A stretch of DNA of 64,000 bases from Roseobacter sp. CCS2 (GCF_000169435.1 NZ_AAYB01000002.1:558001-622000); one strand, 5' to 3'. Positions 1-9,151 are shown, counted from the first letter of the stretch. Numbers and translations: made by a program. Notes: generated from the letters alone by a model not told the origin.

Positions 1-135
1 ATCATGATCCACCTTACGCTTTGGCGGCGCGAACATGATAGGGTCTGCTGGACTATCACATTGATAACGGCCTGCATGATTGGGTCCGTTTGGGCAACAG
101 TTTTTGCTATTGTTGCGTTTTATCGCCCAATCTAA
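1..135 (+). CDS. Possible 3' end of a membrane protein, cut by the window edge
   Basis: Frame 1 is open from the first base to a TAA at 133-135. The last 25 or so residues are strongly hydrophobic (ITLITACMIGSVWATVFAI) and look like a C-terminal membrane helix. An ATG at base 4 would give only a 43-residue product, so a longer gene entering from the left is the more likely reading. There is too little sequence to name a family, and chance openness over 44 codons cannot be excluded. The stretch from 136 to 240 holds no other gene that I can support and probably carries the promoter of the next gene. Confidence 0.25.
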   Translation: MMIHLTLWRREHDRVCWTITLITACMIGSVWATVFAIVAFYRPI

Positions 136-240
136 TTGCTCGGCATGTAATTGCCGCCGCGCTGCCCCGGCGCCGCCATAGCGTTGCCCTGATCATTTGC
201 GAACCATAGGTAGAACGCACTCAACGACGGGACAAATCAA

Positions 241-717
241 ATGAATCGCTTCGCAAGCTTTGTGGCTGTAACAGCCCTTTCTTTTGTTGGGACAACTGCG
301 GCTGCGGCCACATGTGTGGCACCCGCGAACGTCAATCAGCTCGCAACCGAGATTGCAGCAGGACTGAACCAAAGCCGTCGTGCAAACGGTGAAGCGCCGC
401 TGCGGTTTAATCGTAGGCTGGGGCAGGCTGCCATGGTTCATGCCTGTGATATGGGTGTGAACGATTTCTTTGATCACCGTGGAACAGATGGGTCACGTCC
501 GCAAACGCGCGTGCAAAGCGCGGGATATAACGACTGTATTGTCGCCGAAAATCTTGCCTGGGGTTACCCCCGGTCTGAACAGATTGTGAACGGTTGGATG
601 AATTCCCCCGGTCACCGCCGCAACATGCTGCATCCGCGTATCGAAGAGTTTGGTATCGGGATCAGCCAGACCGATAAAGGCCCGTATTGGGTGCTGGTTG
701 TCGGCAAACAGTGCTAG
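241..717 (+). CDS. Secreted CAP-domain (SCP/PR-1-like) protein
   Basis: 158 residues. Residues 1-23 form a signal peptide ending in an Ala-rich cleavage region, so the product should be exported to the periplasm or outside. The rest is one CAP domain: a helical start with NQSRRANG, a His in FDHRG, an AENLAWG stretch and the [15 protein letters not shown] signature, which together supply the conserved His/Glu/His cavity residues of the family. Cysteines at the mature N-terminus and the last residue suggest a disulfide. Bacterial CAP proteins have varied or unknown roles, so no reaction is assigned. Its stop codon overlaps the stop of the convergent dtd gene by 4 bp. A second CAP protein lies at 23733-24212. 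Confidence 0.85.
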   Translation: MNRFASFVAVTALSFVGTTAAAATCVAPANVNQLATEIAAGLNQSRRANGEAPLRFNRRLGQAAMVHACDMGVNDFFDHRGTDGSRPQTRVQSAGYNDCIVAENLAWGYPRSEQIVNGWMNSPGHRRNMLHPRIEEFGIGISQTDKGPYWVLVVGKQC

Positions 718-1157
718 TCTAGGACGTCGATCCAAATCGTCACTGGCCCGTCGTTTGTCAGGCTGACAGCCATGTCAGCGCCGAACGATCCAGTGGCTGT
801 TTGAATACCCAAATCCGAAACATCATTGACGAACTGCGCGTAAAGCGTACGTCCGACATCCGGTTTTGCAGCCGTGGAAAACCCGGGGCGATTGCCGCGT
901 GATGTATCTGCCGCCAACGTGAACTGGCTGACAATCAAGGCCGCGCCGCCCACATCGACCAAAGACTTGTTCATTTTGCCGCCATCATCAGCAAAAATCC
1001 GCAATTTGCTGATTTTCGTGGCCAGCGTTTTGGATGTCGCGGCGTCATCGCCCTCCATCGCGCAAACAAGGATCAAAAGGCCTTTGCCGATTTCCCCAAT
1101 CACATCACCATCCACCCGCACCGCCGCGTCGGTGACTCGCTGAATAAGTGCTCTCAC
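714..1157 (-). CDS. dtd: D-aminoacyl-tRNA deacylase
   Basis: 147 residues, the normal length for DTD. The enzyme hydrolyses D-aminoacyl-tRNA (and glycyl-tRNAAla) in the cytoplasm, which keeps D-amino acids out of protein. The diagnostic [17 protein letters not shown] segment is at residues 77-93 and the NDGPVT segment carrying the Gly-cisPro motif at 135-140. Translation starts at GTG; its first base pairs overlap the stop of the upstream sugar kinase gene in a GTGA arrangement, so the two are probably translationally coupled. The family assignment is firm. Confidence 0.95.
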   Translation of the reverse strand: MRALIQRVTDAAVRVDGDVIGEIGKGLLILVCAMEGDDAATSKTLATKISKLRIFADDGGKMNKSLVDVGGAALIVSQFTLAADTSRGNRPGFSTAAKPDVGRTLYAQFVNDVSDLGIQTATGSFGADMAVSLTNDGPVTIWIDVLD

Positions 1158-2059
1158 AGCTCAGACGCCCAAGGCGGGTTCGCCCCAGCCCGGCTAACGG
1201 TGATCGCTGCGACCTTGGCACCAAATGCCGCGGCTGCGCGTAGGTCGGTTTCGGTTGCGTGTTTAATGCCGCCTTTTGTCAGGTGACCGCTCTTGTGCAA
1301 TTGCGCCATGAAACCGGCGCTAAAGGTGTCGCCAGCGCCGACAGTATCCACAACGTCGGCCTTCTCAGCCGCAACATCATACGTACCGTTTGCGGTCACG
1401 ATACTGACCCCATCGCCGCCACGGGTCAGCAGGATCACCTGTGCGCCAGTGCTGGTCAGCAGCGCGTTTGCGTCGGCATCCCCAACGATCCATTCCAAAT
1501 CTTCGTCTGATGTTTTGATGATATCGGCCACACCCATCATGCGGGTCAGGCGCGTGCGGTACGCGGCTTCATCGGTGATGAATGAGGGACGGATATTGGG
1601 GTCAATCATCGTAAGCCGCGTCGATGCTTCACGGACCATCATCGCCTCATAGGCTGCACCACAGGGTTCCACGACAAGGCTGATACCGCCAAAGAATAAT
1701 GCGTCCGCGTCAGTATCCGGTAAATCGCCCTCTGACAGCATGCGCCCTGCGGTGTTTTCGTCGTAAAACGCGTAAGATGCATGCCCATCGGTCAGGGTCA
1801 CAAATGCCAATGTTGTCGGACGATCCGAAATTGCGGCGGGACCACTGTCCACATCGGAGGCTGCCAGTTGGGCCCGCAGCATGTCACCAAAAAGATCAGA
1901 CGACAGGCCCGAGAAAAATTGCACCGGCGCACCTAGTCGCCCCAAAGCAACGGCAGTATTAAACACGGACCCGCCGGCATGCGGTGCAAATGCATTTTCG
2001 CCAGCGGTTGTTTCACGCGGCAGCATATCAATCAGGGCTTCACCACAGCACAGGATCAT
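1154..2059 (-). CDS. PfkB-family carbohydrate kinase (fructokinase-like)
   Basis: 301 residues, typical for ribokinase/fructokinase enzymes that phosphorylate a sugar with ATP in the cytoplasm. The N-terminus has the first PfkB signature region ([15 protein letters not shown], about residues 29-43), and the second signature [13 protein letters not shown] begins near residue 238, with Asp244 the expected catalytic base. The sequence resembles fructokinases more than ribokinases, but the substrate cannot be proven by reading. It lies 18 bp after the zinc-ribbon membrane gene and overlaps dtd by 4 bp, so it may be part of the long minus-strand transcript starting at terC. Confidence 0.85.
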   Translation of the reverse strand: MILCCGEALIDMLPRETTAGENAFAPHAGGSVFNTAVALGRLGAPVQFFSGLSSDLFGDMLRAQLAASDVDSGPAAISDRPTTLAFVTLTDGHASYAFYDENTAGRMLSEGDLPDTDADALFFGGISLVVEPCGAAYEAMMVREASTRLTMIDPNIRPSFITDEAAYRTRLTRMMGVADIIKTSDEDLEWIVGDADANALLTSTGAQVILLTRGGDGVSIVTANGTYDVAAEKADVVDTVGAGDTFSAGFMAQLHKSGHLTKGGIKHATETDLRAAAAFGAKVAAITVSRAGANPPWASEL

Positions 2060-2077
2060 CAGAGTACCTTTCGGTTT

Positions 2078-3181
2078 TTATTGGCTGTTAGCGATAACAA
2101 ATCCAACGCCAAGTGCAAGAATTAGTCCAATGACCACCGCAAAAGCGATCTTCCAAGCCGAATAGGGCCGTTCACCTTGTACCCGGCCTGTGCGCCCATT
2201 CACGACAAAACGATAGGTTTGCCCACGGTATTTATAAGCGGCCAGCCAGACAGGCAGCAGCACATGTTTAAAGGTCACGTCCTTTACGGCAGTCTTGACG
2301 GAGTGCACGCGCTGGGCGTCGCCACCGATATCATATTTCACATCGCGATGGATCATCCGGTCCATATAGGCGCGGGCTTCGGTGAACCCGTCAGCCAGTT
2401 CCACCTGATACCCCTCGGCGCGAAACCCGGCAAGGTATTCAGGGTTGTAAGGTTCCAGCGCAGATAAATCCCAAGGCTCTAGCCCATCGGTGTATTTCTT
2501 TGGCAGCGACCGCGAGGCCAGCACAAGCACATCGTCAAAAAAGCGCGCCACCCGGCCAGATGCCGCGCGCCAACGGGTTTTGCGCACACGCACATTGCGT
2601 CGCTTGCCATCGCGCACGACGGTTTTGGTCACATAATAATGTGTGCCGCGCTGGCCTGTATATTGGCTTTTGGTATCCGCATCGAAGGTCCAGTAGGGCA
2701 CATAGATGCCGTTCATTTTCCGTCCCTTACGGGCATAGTCGGTCAGCCCATTGGGCGCGAACCACAAACTGCCCAGCCAGTCGATCAGCGCCTTGCGGGC
2801 TTGGCCTTCTTCCAACTCAAAAGGCAGTAACCCGCGCGGTTTGATGTGGCGGTGCGTGCCCGTGCCGGTGACCACCGGGGTGGCACAAAACGGGCATTCG
2901 GCGGCGTGGATATCGGGGTCAAATTCTGTCTGCGCGCCACAGTTGGGACAAGCGTTGACGCGGGTTTCTTCGATGTCCGCTTCAGCCAGCCTATCTTGTA
3001 CCGCGCGCTGAAAATCCAGTTCAACGATGCTGCCCGCCCATGGGCCTGCACTTTCGATCGGCTGCACATTCCCGCAGTGATCGCAGGTTAGCTGATGATC
3101 GCCGGGATCAAACCGCAGGTCTGACCCGCAGGTATCGCACGGAAAGCGGTGTTCGTTATCGGTACGTTGTCCGTCTGCCAT
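2078..3181 (-). CDS. Zinc-ribbon membrane protein (YdjG-like)
   Basis: 367 residues. Two CxxC...CxxC zinc ribbons are visible, at Cys15/18/33/36 and Cys78/81/96/99. A long soluble middle part rich in basic residues follows, then one transmembrane helix at about 342-363 with a very short tail. Such proteins are often labelled as TFIIB-type zinc-finger or primosomal N'-like proteins. Bacillus subtilis YdjG has comparable double ribbons and is encoded next to an SPFH protein, as here. It abuts the b561-like gene (3181/3182) and is two genes away from the SPFH-GYF gene. A role in a membrane-associated stress complex is inference from that context; no enzymatic motif is seen. Confidence 0.7.
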   Translation of the reverse strand: MADGQRTDNEHRFPCDTCGSDLRFDPGDHQLTCDHCGNVQPIESAGPWAGSIVELDFQRAVQDRLAEADIEETRVNACPNCGAQTEFDPDIHAAECPFCATPVVTGTGTHRHIKPRGLLPFELEEGQARKALIDWLGSLWFAPNGLTDYARKGRKMNGIYVPYWTFDADTKSQYTGQRGTHYYVTKTVVRDGKRRNVRVRKTRWRAASGRVARFFDDVLVLASRSLPKKYTDGLEPWDLSALEPYNPEYLAGFRAEGYQVELADGFTEARAYMDRMIHRDVKYDIGGDAQRVHSVKTAVKDVTFKHVLLPVWLAAYKYRGQTYRFVVNGRTGRVQGERPYSAWKIAFAVVIGLILALGVGFVIANSQ

Positions 3182-3604
3182 TTAAAGTATCTTATGCATA
3201 AAACGCGGCATCATCACCCGCAGTGCGCCGTCAAAAAGGACATTGTGCCGCCAAAAGTGAAAGAGCCCATGCATGGCCCCTGCCGCCAAAAGCACCAAGA
3301 GCGCCACCCACCCGGTATCATGCGGCATCCAGCCTATCAGGGCTGCAGCATTCAGTGCCACGGTCACAGCCAGAACCGCATACATACCGCGATGCATCCA
3401 AGGATACACCGCGCGTAACGTGCCTGTCAGCTTTGGTCCCGGTTTGCACATCATGCCTTTGACAATGGCCATCGCGATCCAGACCGCGCCACCCAGCACA
3501 AAGGCCCAGCGGACCCATGCCTCTGACGTGCCGCCTTTGACCATGACCAGCACTAACATCAGCGTCGACCAGTGTAGCAGAATTGTCAGCCTGCGTTGTG
3601 TCAT
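3182..3604 (-). CDS. Short cytochrome b561-like membrane protein
   Basis: 140 residues with about four hydrophobic segments. The start has a LLHWS motif, as in the first heme helix of bacterial b561 proteins; a second His lies in MHRGMYAV, and the end reads MHGLFHFWRHNVLFDG followed by a basic RVMMP tail, which matches the last heme helix and C-terminus of that family. It is shorter than the usual 170-190 residues, with one helix seemingly reduced. It could bind heme b and pass electrons in the inner membrane, but this is inferred. Its start overlaps the SPFH-GYF gene end by 4 bp and its stop abuts the zinc-ribbon gene, so all three should be co-translated. Confidence 0.6.
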   Translation of the reverse strand: MTQRRLTILLHWSTLMLVLVMVKGGTSEAWVRWAFVLGGAVWIAMAIVKGMMCKPGPKLTGTLRAVYPWMHRGMYAVLAVTVALNAAALIGWMPHDTGWVALLVLLAAGAMHGLFHFWRHNVLFDGALRVMMPRFMHKIL

Positions 3605-4704
3605 ACGCCCGGGGGTGGTGGCGGCATAATGGTAAAGAGCTGGGCAAGTTCGGTAACCTCACCTGCTGCTATCCAGCCGTCCTGACCTTGCGTCCAGACC
3701 ATGCTGTCGCGGTTCAGCTTATTTTCAGTGACCATCCGGCCCATTGCAGCCTTTGAAAACGGGCCGGTGACTTCGCCGCCAGCTGCGATATGCCAGACAT
3801 GCTCAACCGGGGGCGGCGGAGGTGCGGCTGCTGCGGGGGCAGCACCCCAAGGCCCGCCTTGTGCCATTTGACCAGCCATCGCCATGCCCATACCCGCACC
3901 AAGGCCTGCGGCCATGCCGCCGCCCGCCGGGTTATTGGCGGCCGAGGTCATTGCCTCTGCTGCGGAATATTGTGTGAACTTGCCCAAGTCGCCTGCCAAG
4001 CCCATAGAGGTGCGCTTATCCAAGGCATCCTCTACCGCGGGCGGCAAGCTGATGTTTTCGATATAAAGTTCTGGAATGCTCAAGCCATATTGCTTCATTG
4101 TGGGGTCGATAGCCGACGCAATCAGCTTGCCCAGATCAGCCGTGTTCGCGGCCATATCCAGCACCGGAATGCCGGACTGCGCGATCACGCGGCTGAATTC
4201 CTGCACGATGATGTTTCGGATCTGATAGCTGATTTCATCCATGGTGAATTCGCCATCGGTGCCAACGATTTCGCGCAGGAACATCGCCGGGTCTGCGACC
4301 TTGACCGTATAAGTGCCAAAGGCGCGCAGCCTTGTTGGCCCAAATTCGGGATCACGGACCATAATGGGATTTTTCGTGCCCCATTTAAGGTTCGAGAACC
4401 GCGTGGTGTTCACATAGTAAATTTCGGACTTGAACGGGCTTTGGAAACCATGGTCCCAGTGTTGCAGGGTCGTCATGATCGGCATGTTGTTGGTTTCCAG
4501 CATGTACAGGCCGGGGGTGAAAACATCGGCCAACTGGCCTTCATGCACAAACACAGCCGCCTGACCTTCGCGCACGGTCAGCTTGGCGCCATATTTGATC
4601 TCGTGCCCCTCACGCTCAAACCGCCAGACCATCGTGTCGCGGGTTTTGTCGGTCCAATGGATGACATCGATGAATTCACCGGTCAGAAAATCGAAAATGC
4701 CCAT
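3601..4704 (-). CDS. SPFH-domain protein with C-terminal GYF_2 domain (YdjI-like)
   Basis: About 367 residues from the ATG at 4704, chosen because MGIFDFLTGEF is the usual family start; an in-frame ATG 18 bp upstream also exists. Residues 1-250 form an SPFH/virion-core domain (EFIDVIHW start, a VREGQAAVFVHEG strand, QIRNIIVQEF helix). A Gly/Ala/Met-rich and proline-rich linker (about 255-300) leads to a GYF_2 domain at about 301-355 with WHIAAGGEVTGPF and the WTQGQDGWIAAG strand. SPFH proteins build membrane-associated scaffolds; GYF_2 domains usually bind proline-rich peptides. The neighbours (zinc ribbon, TelA, XpaC, TerC) suggest a membrane-stress assembly. Confidence 0.8.
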   Translation of the reverse strand: MGIFDFLTGEFIDVIHWTDKTRDTMVWRFEREGHEIKYGAKLTVREGQAAVFVHEGQLADVFTPGLYMLETNNMPIMTTLQHWDHGFQSPFKSEIYYVNTTRFSNLKWGTKNPIMVRDPEFGPTRLRAFGTYTVKVADPAMFLREIVGTDGEFTMDEISYQIRNIIVQEFSRVIAQSGIPVLDMAANTADLGKLIASAIDPTMKQYGLSIPELYIENISLPPAVEDALDKRTSMGLAGDLGKFTQYSAAEAMTSAANNPAGGGMAAGLGAGMGMAMAGQMAQGGPWGAAPAAAAPPPPPVEHVWHIAAGGEVTGPFSKAAMGRMVTENKLNRDSMVWTQGQDGWIAAGEVTELAQLFTIMPPPPPGV

Positions 4705-4822
4705 GTTTACTACTTCTCTCAAGGTTTTATGGCAGATGTGCTGTTAGGTGGCGTGGTTCGCAAGATTGACGTATTTGCCCATGTTTGTACACGTCTCGGA
4801 TCAACCCTGAAAGGGTGTCTGT

Positions 4823-5659
4823 TCAACTATTCTTCGATGCCCAAGTATCCGACCGGACGCTTTTGGCACTGTTGATGACGGTACTGAACTGCGTGAATGC
4901 GCGCAGTGACAATAACACTGTGGCAACGAAACCTAGAATGTAATGCGCGGGATCCGCAAAGTTTGATGGCAGTAGCAATACCCACCCCGTCACAAAGATA
5001 ACAAGACGCAAGGCGCGAATAGGCAACCCACTGTGCAGGACGCCTGTGTAGCGATAAACGATATAGGGCACCCAACGCCGCAGGATTTGCGCAAGAAGCA
5101 ACGCGGCACCTGCCGGGGTTAGCGTGACAAACCCGATGGGAAACCCGTATTTAAGCACTTGCAGCGGAAGATACAAAAACACACGCGACACCTTATCAAT
5201 ACGGCTATAGGCCCAATATGTCAGCCGAAGCGTGATCAGCACGACCACCCAAATGACGGCCGCCATCGCGACACCTGTGGTCTGCATCCCCATAAAGTGC
5301 CAATCAACCGATTGGCTGATCGCCCAGATACCTGCAGCGCCAAAAACGGCAGCATACACCCACGAGACCGGTTCAGAAAACGTGTCACGAAACGCGGCAA
5401 ATCCCGGAGGCGTCCTGCTTTCGGTTTCTACTGTGGCAGAGATCAGATCGTTCTCGTAATAGCCGACCTCATAGATCATCCAAAAAGAGATATGCAGCAA
5501 AGAAATACCGACGACACCCCAAACGGGTGCTTCCAGTACCAGTGCAAAAGCAACGAGGATGATCAGCAGATCATCACCCAGATTATCAACAAGAAAAGAC
5601 CAGCGTGCCGCCGAATTGCGTTTGCAATGAATGCAGTATTCAAAAGGATATTGCGGCAT
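4823..5659 (-). CDS. Polytopic membrane protein of unknown function
   Basis: 278 residues with about seven hydrophobic segments. The N-terminus carries a CIHC motif (Cys9, Cys12) before the first membrane segment, and an acidic loop YYENDLISATVE follows the second one. That loop faintly recalls the Asp-rich loop of UbiA-type prenyltransferases, but the second Asp-rich motif is not evident, so I do not assign that function. The gene stands 176 bp after the DUF2927 lipoprotein gene and 118 bp before the SPFH gene, on the same strand as both. The function is unknown. Confidence 0.6.
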   Translation of the reverse strand: MPQYPFEYCIHCKRNSAARWSFLVDNLGDDLLIILVAFALVLEAPVWGVVGISLLHISFWMIYEVGYYENDLISATVETESRTPPGFAAFRDTFSEPVSWVYAAVFGAAGIWAISQSVDWHFMGMQTTGVAMAAVIWVVVLITLRLTYWAYSRIDKVSRVFLYLPLQVLKYGFPIGFVTLTPAGAALLLAQILRRWVPYIVYRYTGVLHSGLPIRALRLVIFVTGWVLLLPSNFADPAHYILGFVATVLLSLRAFTQFSTVINSAKSVRSDTWASKNS

Positions 5660-5835
5660 TGGGCTTCACCTAAATTGATCAGTTCCACCCGGGATGGGCC
5701 ATCGACACTGCGGGCAGGATCAGTTTGATTTATAGAGTGCCAGAACCGCGGCACACAACACCCATTGCCTTTGCCAAGATTATGATACCGCTCCGTAGGC
5801 TGGCCTTTTGGGCGCAGGCGATGTGAAACTGTGCA

Positions 5836-6801
5836 CTAGGTCGACCCCGCCGCAAGATACTCTCGTGCGATCAGCCGCGCGATTGGCGCGGCAACAGAAG
5901 GTTCCATCCCGGTTTGCAGGCGTGGATCATAAAGCATCCTGAGCAGAAGTTCGTCATGTGTGGTCAGCAGCGCAAATTCTTCGTCATCATTAAAGATCGA
6001 AGGACGCGCGCTGGGGCTGTCGTTGGCAAGGCCCATGCCTTGGGCCAGTTCTTCGTGAATGCACGCACTACGCATCAGATTGGGGTGTTCGGCGCGGATC
6101 ATCGCGACGGCTTTGACGTAGTTGGATTGCCCCGGCGCAAACGTCCCGATCACGACACAGAGTTGGTCGCGGGGCAGGTTCACAAAAGTGCGCACCGTGG
6201 CGTCTGAAATGCTGGGGATTAGTGCGCGCAAACGCGGTCCATAGGCACGGCGGTCATCCTCACCCAAGAACAACACCTGAAAGTTGGGGTTTTGGTCGGT
6301 TATACGGATCGGCACGCCGGTCGCTCTGCTAAGTCGGGCGGCGTAGGCGCTGACGCTGGCCAGATCTGCGTCGCGCTGGGCAAGGGGGACCGTATCACCG
6401 AATTCTACGGACATGCGGATCGGGCCGGTCCAGCGGCGCAGTTTGGATACCGTGGCCTGCGGGCGCTGGAAATCACTGTCATCGCGGTATTCGTTAAACA
6501 GTGCGATGCGCACAAAGTTGCGGGCCAATTGCGTGTCAGTGAATGGCGTGTCGGGGCCACCACCATCGCCACGCAACAAACCTTGGGTCAATAGATCGTT
6601 TTGCAACCGCGTATAATAGGTTGCAAGGTCGCGGCTGGCCTGACTTGGCGGCGTGACTATTCGGTCAGCAGGTGGTTCTGGCACTTCAACCGGTGGCGGG
6701 GCAGGCGGCGCGACCGGGGGCATCAACACATCACATCCCATCAGACCCGTCGCAAGGACGAGCATCAGGATACGTTTTGTGTTGCCCCCAATCGTTATCA
6801 T
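5836..6801 (-). CDS. DUF2927 lipoprotein
   Basis: 321 residues. A basic N-terminus and hydrophobic stretch end in a lipobox LMGC, so Cys at about residue 23 should be lipidated; a proline-rich segment follows, typical of a tether. The body has a conserved core with an IHEELAQGMGLANDS stretch, which resembles a zinc-protease-like HExxQ arrangement seen in DUF2927 proteins, and an FNDDEEFALLT segment near the C-terminus. A metalloprotease activity is only a suggestion. It abuts the telA gene (6801/6802) and is the last gene of the tightly packed terC-xpaC-telA run. Confidence 0.8.
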   Translation of the reverse strand: MITIGGNTKRILMLVLATGLMGCDVLMPPVAPPAPPPVEVPEPPADRIVTPPSQASRDLATYYTRLQNDLLTQGLLRGDGGGPDTPFTDTQLARNFVRIALFNEYRDDSDFQRPQATVSKLRRWTGPIRMSVEFGDTVPLAQRDADLASVSAYAARLSRATGVPIRITDQNPNFQVLFLGEDDRRAYGPRLRALIPSISDATVRTFVNLPRDQLCVVIGTFAPGQSNYVKAVAMIRAEHPNLMRSACIHEELAQGMGLANDSPSARPSIFNDDEEFALLTTHDELLLRMLYDPRLQTGMEPSVAAPIARLIAREYLAAGST

Positions 6802-7995
6802 TTACTCAGCGCCGGCAGCCGTGCCGATTGTATCACCAGTGCCGGTACCACGCGCCTTGGCAGAGGCAAGGGTGTCCTTTAGCTCCTGCTCCATCCTCTG
6901 CAATTCAACCTCGGCCTCGGCACGCTTGCGCTTGCCTTCATCGGCAATCTCTAGGCTTTCGTTGATTGTGGCGATCAGGTTGGCGTTCGCCTCTTTCACC
7001 GCATTGATGTCGAACACACCGCGTTCCATTTCCTCGCGGATGGTGCGATTGGCCTGCCGCAGGTTTTCGGCGTTGGCTTTCAGCAACTCGTTCGTCAGAT
7101 CGTTGGCATCGCGAACGGCTGCCGCGGCTTCGGTCGAGCGTTGGATGGTGACGGCTTGTGCCAGTTGGGTTTCCCAAAGGGGAACGGTGTTAACCAAGGT
7201 TGAATTAATCTTGGTGACCAGCGATTTGTCGTTTTCCTGCACCAGACGGATCGATGGCAGGGATTGCATTGTTACCTGACGGGTCAGTTTCAGGTCATGC
7301 ACACGGCGTTCCAGATCATCCCGGGCAGACCGGATATCGCGCAATTCCTGCGCTTTCATTACGGCCTGATCTTCGGCGGCGGCCTGTACTTCGGCTTCCT
7401 TTGCGGGGATCGTATTCGCGTCAAGATCGGCGATCTTGGCTTCACCAGCGGCGATATAAAGCCCCAGTTCATCGTAGAACTGCAAGGTCTTGTCATAAAG
7501 CACATCAAGGCTCTCGATATCTTTCAGCAGCACGTGTTCGTGCTTGAGAAGATCATCGGTGATGTGATCAATCTGGCCTTGGACTTCTTCGAATTTGGCG
7601 GCAAACTTTGCCATCGGGGCCGCGCGTCCCAGCAGTTTTTCCCACCAGCTGCGTTCACGGCGCACGTCCAGTTCCGAGATGGAAAATCCGCGGATCGTTG
7701 TCACGATATTGCGCAAGCTGTCGCCCGCTGGACCGACATCCTTGTTGCGAACACCAGCCAGCATGGATTGGCTGATTTCTTGCAATTCCGCTTGGGCGGA
7801 TGATCCGAAAGACACAATAGAATTGGTGTCTTCGATATTGATCTCGGCGACGCGCTTTTCAATCTCGGCACTTGTGGGCGGGTCAGCGGCCTCAAGTGTG
7901 ATAAGTTCGCCTTTCGGCTCTGGCAGTACAACTGCGGTCACTTTTTCAACTTCGGCAAGTGCAGCTTGGGCCTTTTCGCGGACGGTTTCTGACAT
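6802..7995 (-). CDS. telA: TelA-family toxic anion resistance protein
   Basis: 397 residues, the usual size for TelA (PF05816-type) proteins. The protein is almost entirely helical and charged, with long coiled-coil stretches (for example residues 180-260) and no membrane segment or signal. The family was named for tellurite resistance, but its biochemical role is unclear; it often travels with XpaC and TerC proteins. Here its start codon overlaps the xpaC stop by one base and its stop abuts the DUF2927 gene. The name should not be read as proof of tellurite resistance. Confidence 0.85.
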   Translation of the reverse strand: MSETVREKAQAALAEVEKVTAVVLPEPKGELITLEAADPPTSAEIEKRVAEINIEDTNSIVSFGSSAQAELQEISQSMLAGVRNKDVGPAGDSLRNIVTTIRGFSISELDVRRERSWWEKLLGRAAPMAKFAAKFEEVQGQIDHITDDLLKHEHVLLKDIESLDVLYDKTLQFYDELGLYIAAGEAKIADLDANTIPAKEAEVQAAAEDQAVMKAQELRDIRSARDDLERRVHDLKLTRQVTMQSLPSIRLVQENDKSLVTKINSTLVNTVPLWETQLAQAVTIQRSTEAAAAVRDANDLTNELLKANAENLRQANRTIREEMERGVFDINAVKEANANLIATINESLEIADEGKRKRAEAEVELQRMEQELKDTLASAKARGTGTGDTIGTAAGAE

Positions 7996-8891
7996 TAATC
8001 GTTCCCTTTCGTTTTTAGGCTCACACCTTCGCGTTTCAGGCGGTCGCGGAGCACGTTGATTTCAATATCCATGTCGCTGCGGTCATCCAGCAGCATTTTG
8101 TCGGTACGGGCGGCAAAGTTCTGTTCCAGATCATCAAGCAGCGCCTCATAGTCGGCACGTACATCGGCATCTTTTTTCCGGGTGTAAAGATCGACGAATT
8201 TGGTGGTCGCGTCGCGTGCACCCATCAAATAAACACCCAAAAACTTCCGTGCGCCGCTTAAATCCCGGGGGTCCTCTTCAACCGTGCGGATCATCCGGCG
8301 GGCGATGATCTGAAAATCTTCGACCCGCTCTGTCAAACGGCGGTCGGATACCGCTTCGATCTGGGACTTCATCACATCAAGATGCGCTTCGGCTTCGTCC
8401 ACCACACGGGCAACGCGGTCTTGCTGAAAGGTATCAACGCCTTCCATGCGCTTATCAGCCATCGGATCAATGCCGAAAGTGGCGGTATGCAATCCAGCAG
8501 CCGCAATCCCATAAAGAACCGATCCAATGGTGCCGCTATCACCAGTAAATGCGGCAATTGCGACGCCAACGCCGGTCAATACCGTGGCCAGCATTTTGCG
8601 CGGCAAGGCAGGGCGGCGGGCGACTTTGCGGGCGTTGTAGGCAGCTTCTGCTTCCAACCCTTCCTGTAACAGCCAGGCAGCAAGGGTAAGGATACCGGCA
8701 CCGACAAGTGCTGTCACCAGCGTGACCGCCCCTTCGTTCAGTGATGTAGCGGCCAGAATAATGGCTGGCACATAAAGCAGTTTGACCCGGCCACTGGACA
8801 CGGCAACCCGCTGGTCGCTTTGCACCGTATCGCGCGGTCCGGTCGTAGCCTGCCCATCAGGGCTGTATTTGCCGCCAAAGCGCTTGGCCAT
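7995..8891 (-). CDS. XpaC-like (5-bromo-4-chloroindolyl phosphate hydrolysis family) protein
   Basis: 298 residues. The N-terminal third has two pairs of hydrophobic segments (about residues 35-75 and 95-135, including the ATVLTGVGVAIAAF stretch), followed by a long helical cytosolic half that resembles XpaC. XpaC is regularly encoded beside telA, and here the two genes overlap by one base, while the small membrane protein gene abuts on the other side. The original phosphatase activity linked to the name is weakly supported in the family, so the product is better viewed as a membrane partner of TelA. Confidence 0.75.
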   Translation of the reverse strand: MAKRFGGKYSPDGQATTGPRDTVQSDQRVAVSSGRVKLLYVPAIILAATSLNEGAVTLVTALVGAGILTLAAWLLQEGLEAEAAYNARKVARRPALPRKMLATVLTGVGVAIAAFTGDSGTIGSVLYGIAAAGLHTATFGIDPMADKRMEGVDTFQQDRVARVVDEAEAHLDVMKSQIEAVSDRRLTERVEDFQIIARRMIRTVEEDPRDLSGARKFLGVYLMGARDATTKFVDLYTRKKDADVRADYEALLDDLEQNFAARTDKMLLDDRSDMDIEINVLRDRLKREGVSLKTKGND

Positions 8892-9095
8892 CTACACGCC
8901 CCCCAGCCAGCCCGTTGTGACCCCAAAGAGCAGCACGACCAGCAGGACATAGGTGATCCGTCGGAATTTTGCAGGCATATCGTCAACATCCTTTCCCACA
9001 CTTGGTCGGGCGACGGCCAGCATTGTTCCCAGCATCGCAATGATTGCAATCGCAACCACGGCTACAAAGGCTACAACAAGGATCAATCGCACCAT
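8892..9095 (-). CDS. Small two-helix membrane protein
   Basis: 67 residues with a hydrophobic helix at about 2-28 and another at about 48-66, separated by a short polar loop (ARPSVGKDVDDMPAKFRR). I do not recognise a named family. The gene begins with ATG at 9095 and its stop abuts the xpaC start, while terC ends 56 bp upstream, so it belongs to the same transcript. A role as a small membrane partner of XpaC or TerC is a guess based on position. Between this gene and terC there is a 7-bp inverted repeat at 9124-9144 without a clear U-tract. Confidence 0.65.
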   Translation of the reverse strand: MVRLILVVAFVAVVAIAIIAMLGTMLAVARPSVGKDVDDMPAKFRRITYVLLVVLLFGVTTGWLGGV

Positions 9096-9151
9096 TTTCG
9101 CGTTACTCCGCCAGTTTCTTCAAACTTCCAGATAGGGTGGAAGTGACTGAT

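Noticed and set aside
3790..4875. Open frame of 361 codons on the plus strand
   Set aside because: Antisense to the SPFH-GYF gene; the reverse frame has the conserved protein.
9124..9144. Inverted repeat ACTTCCA/TGGAAGT as a terminator of terC
   Set aside because: The 7-bp stem has no clear T-run on the minus strand, so it is too weak to list as a terminator.
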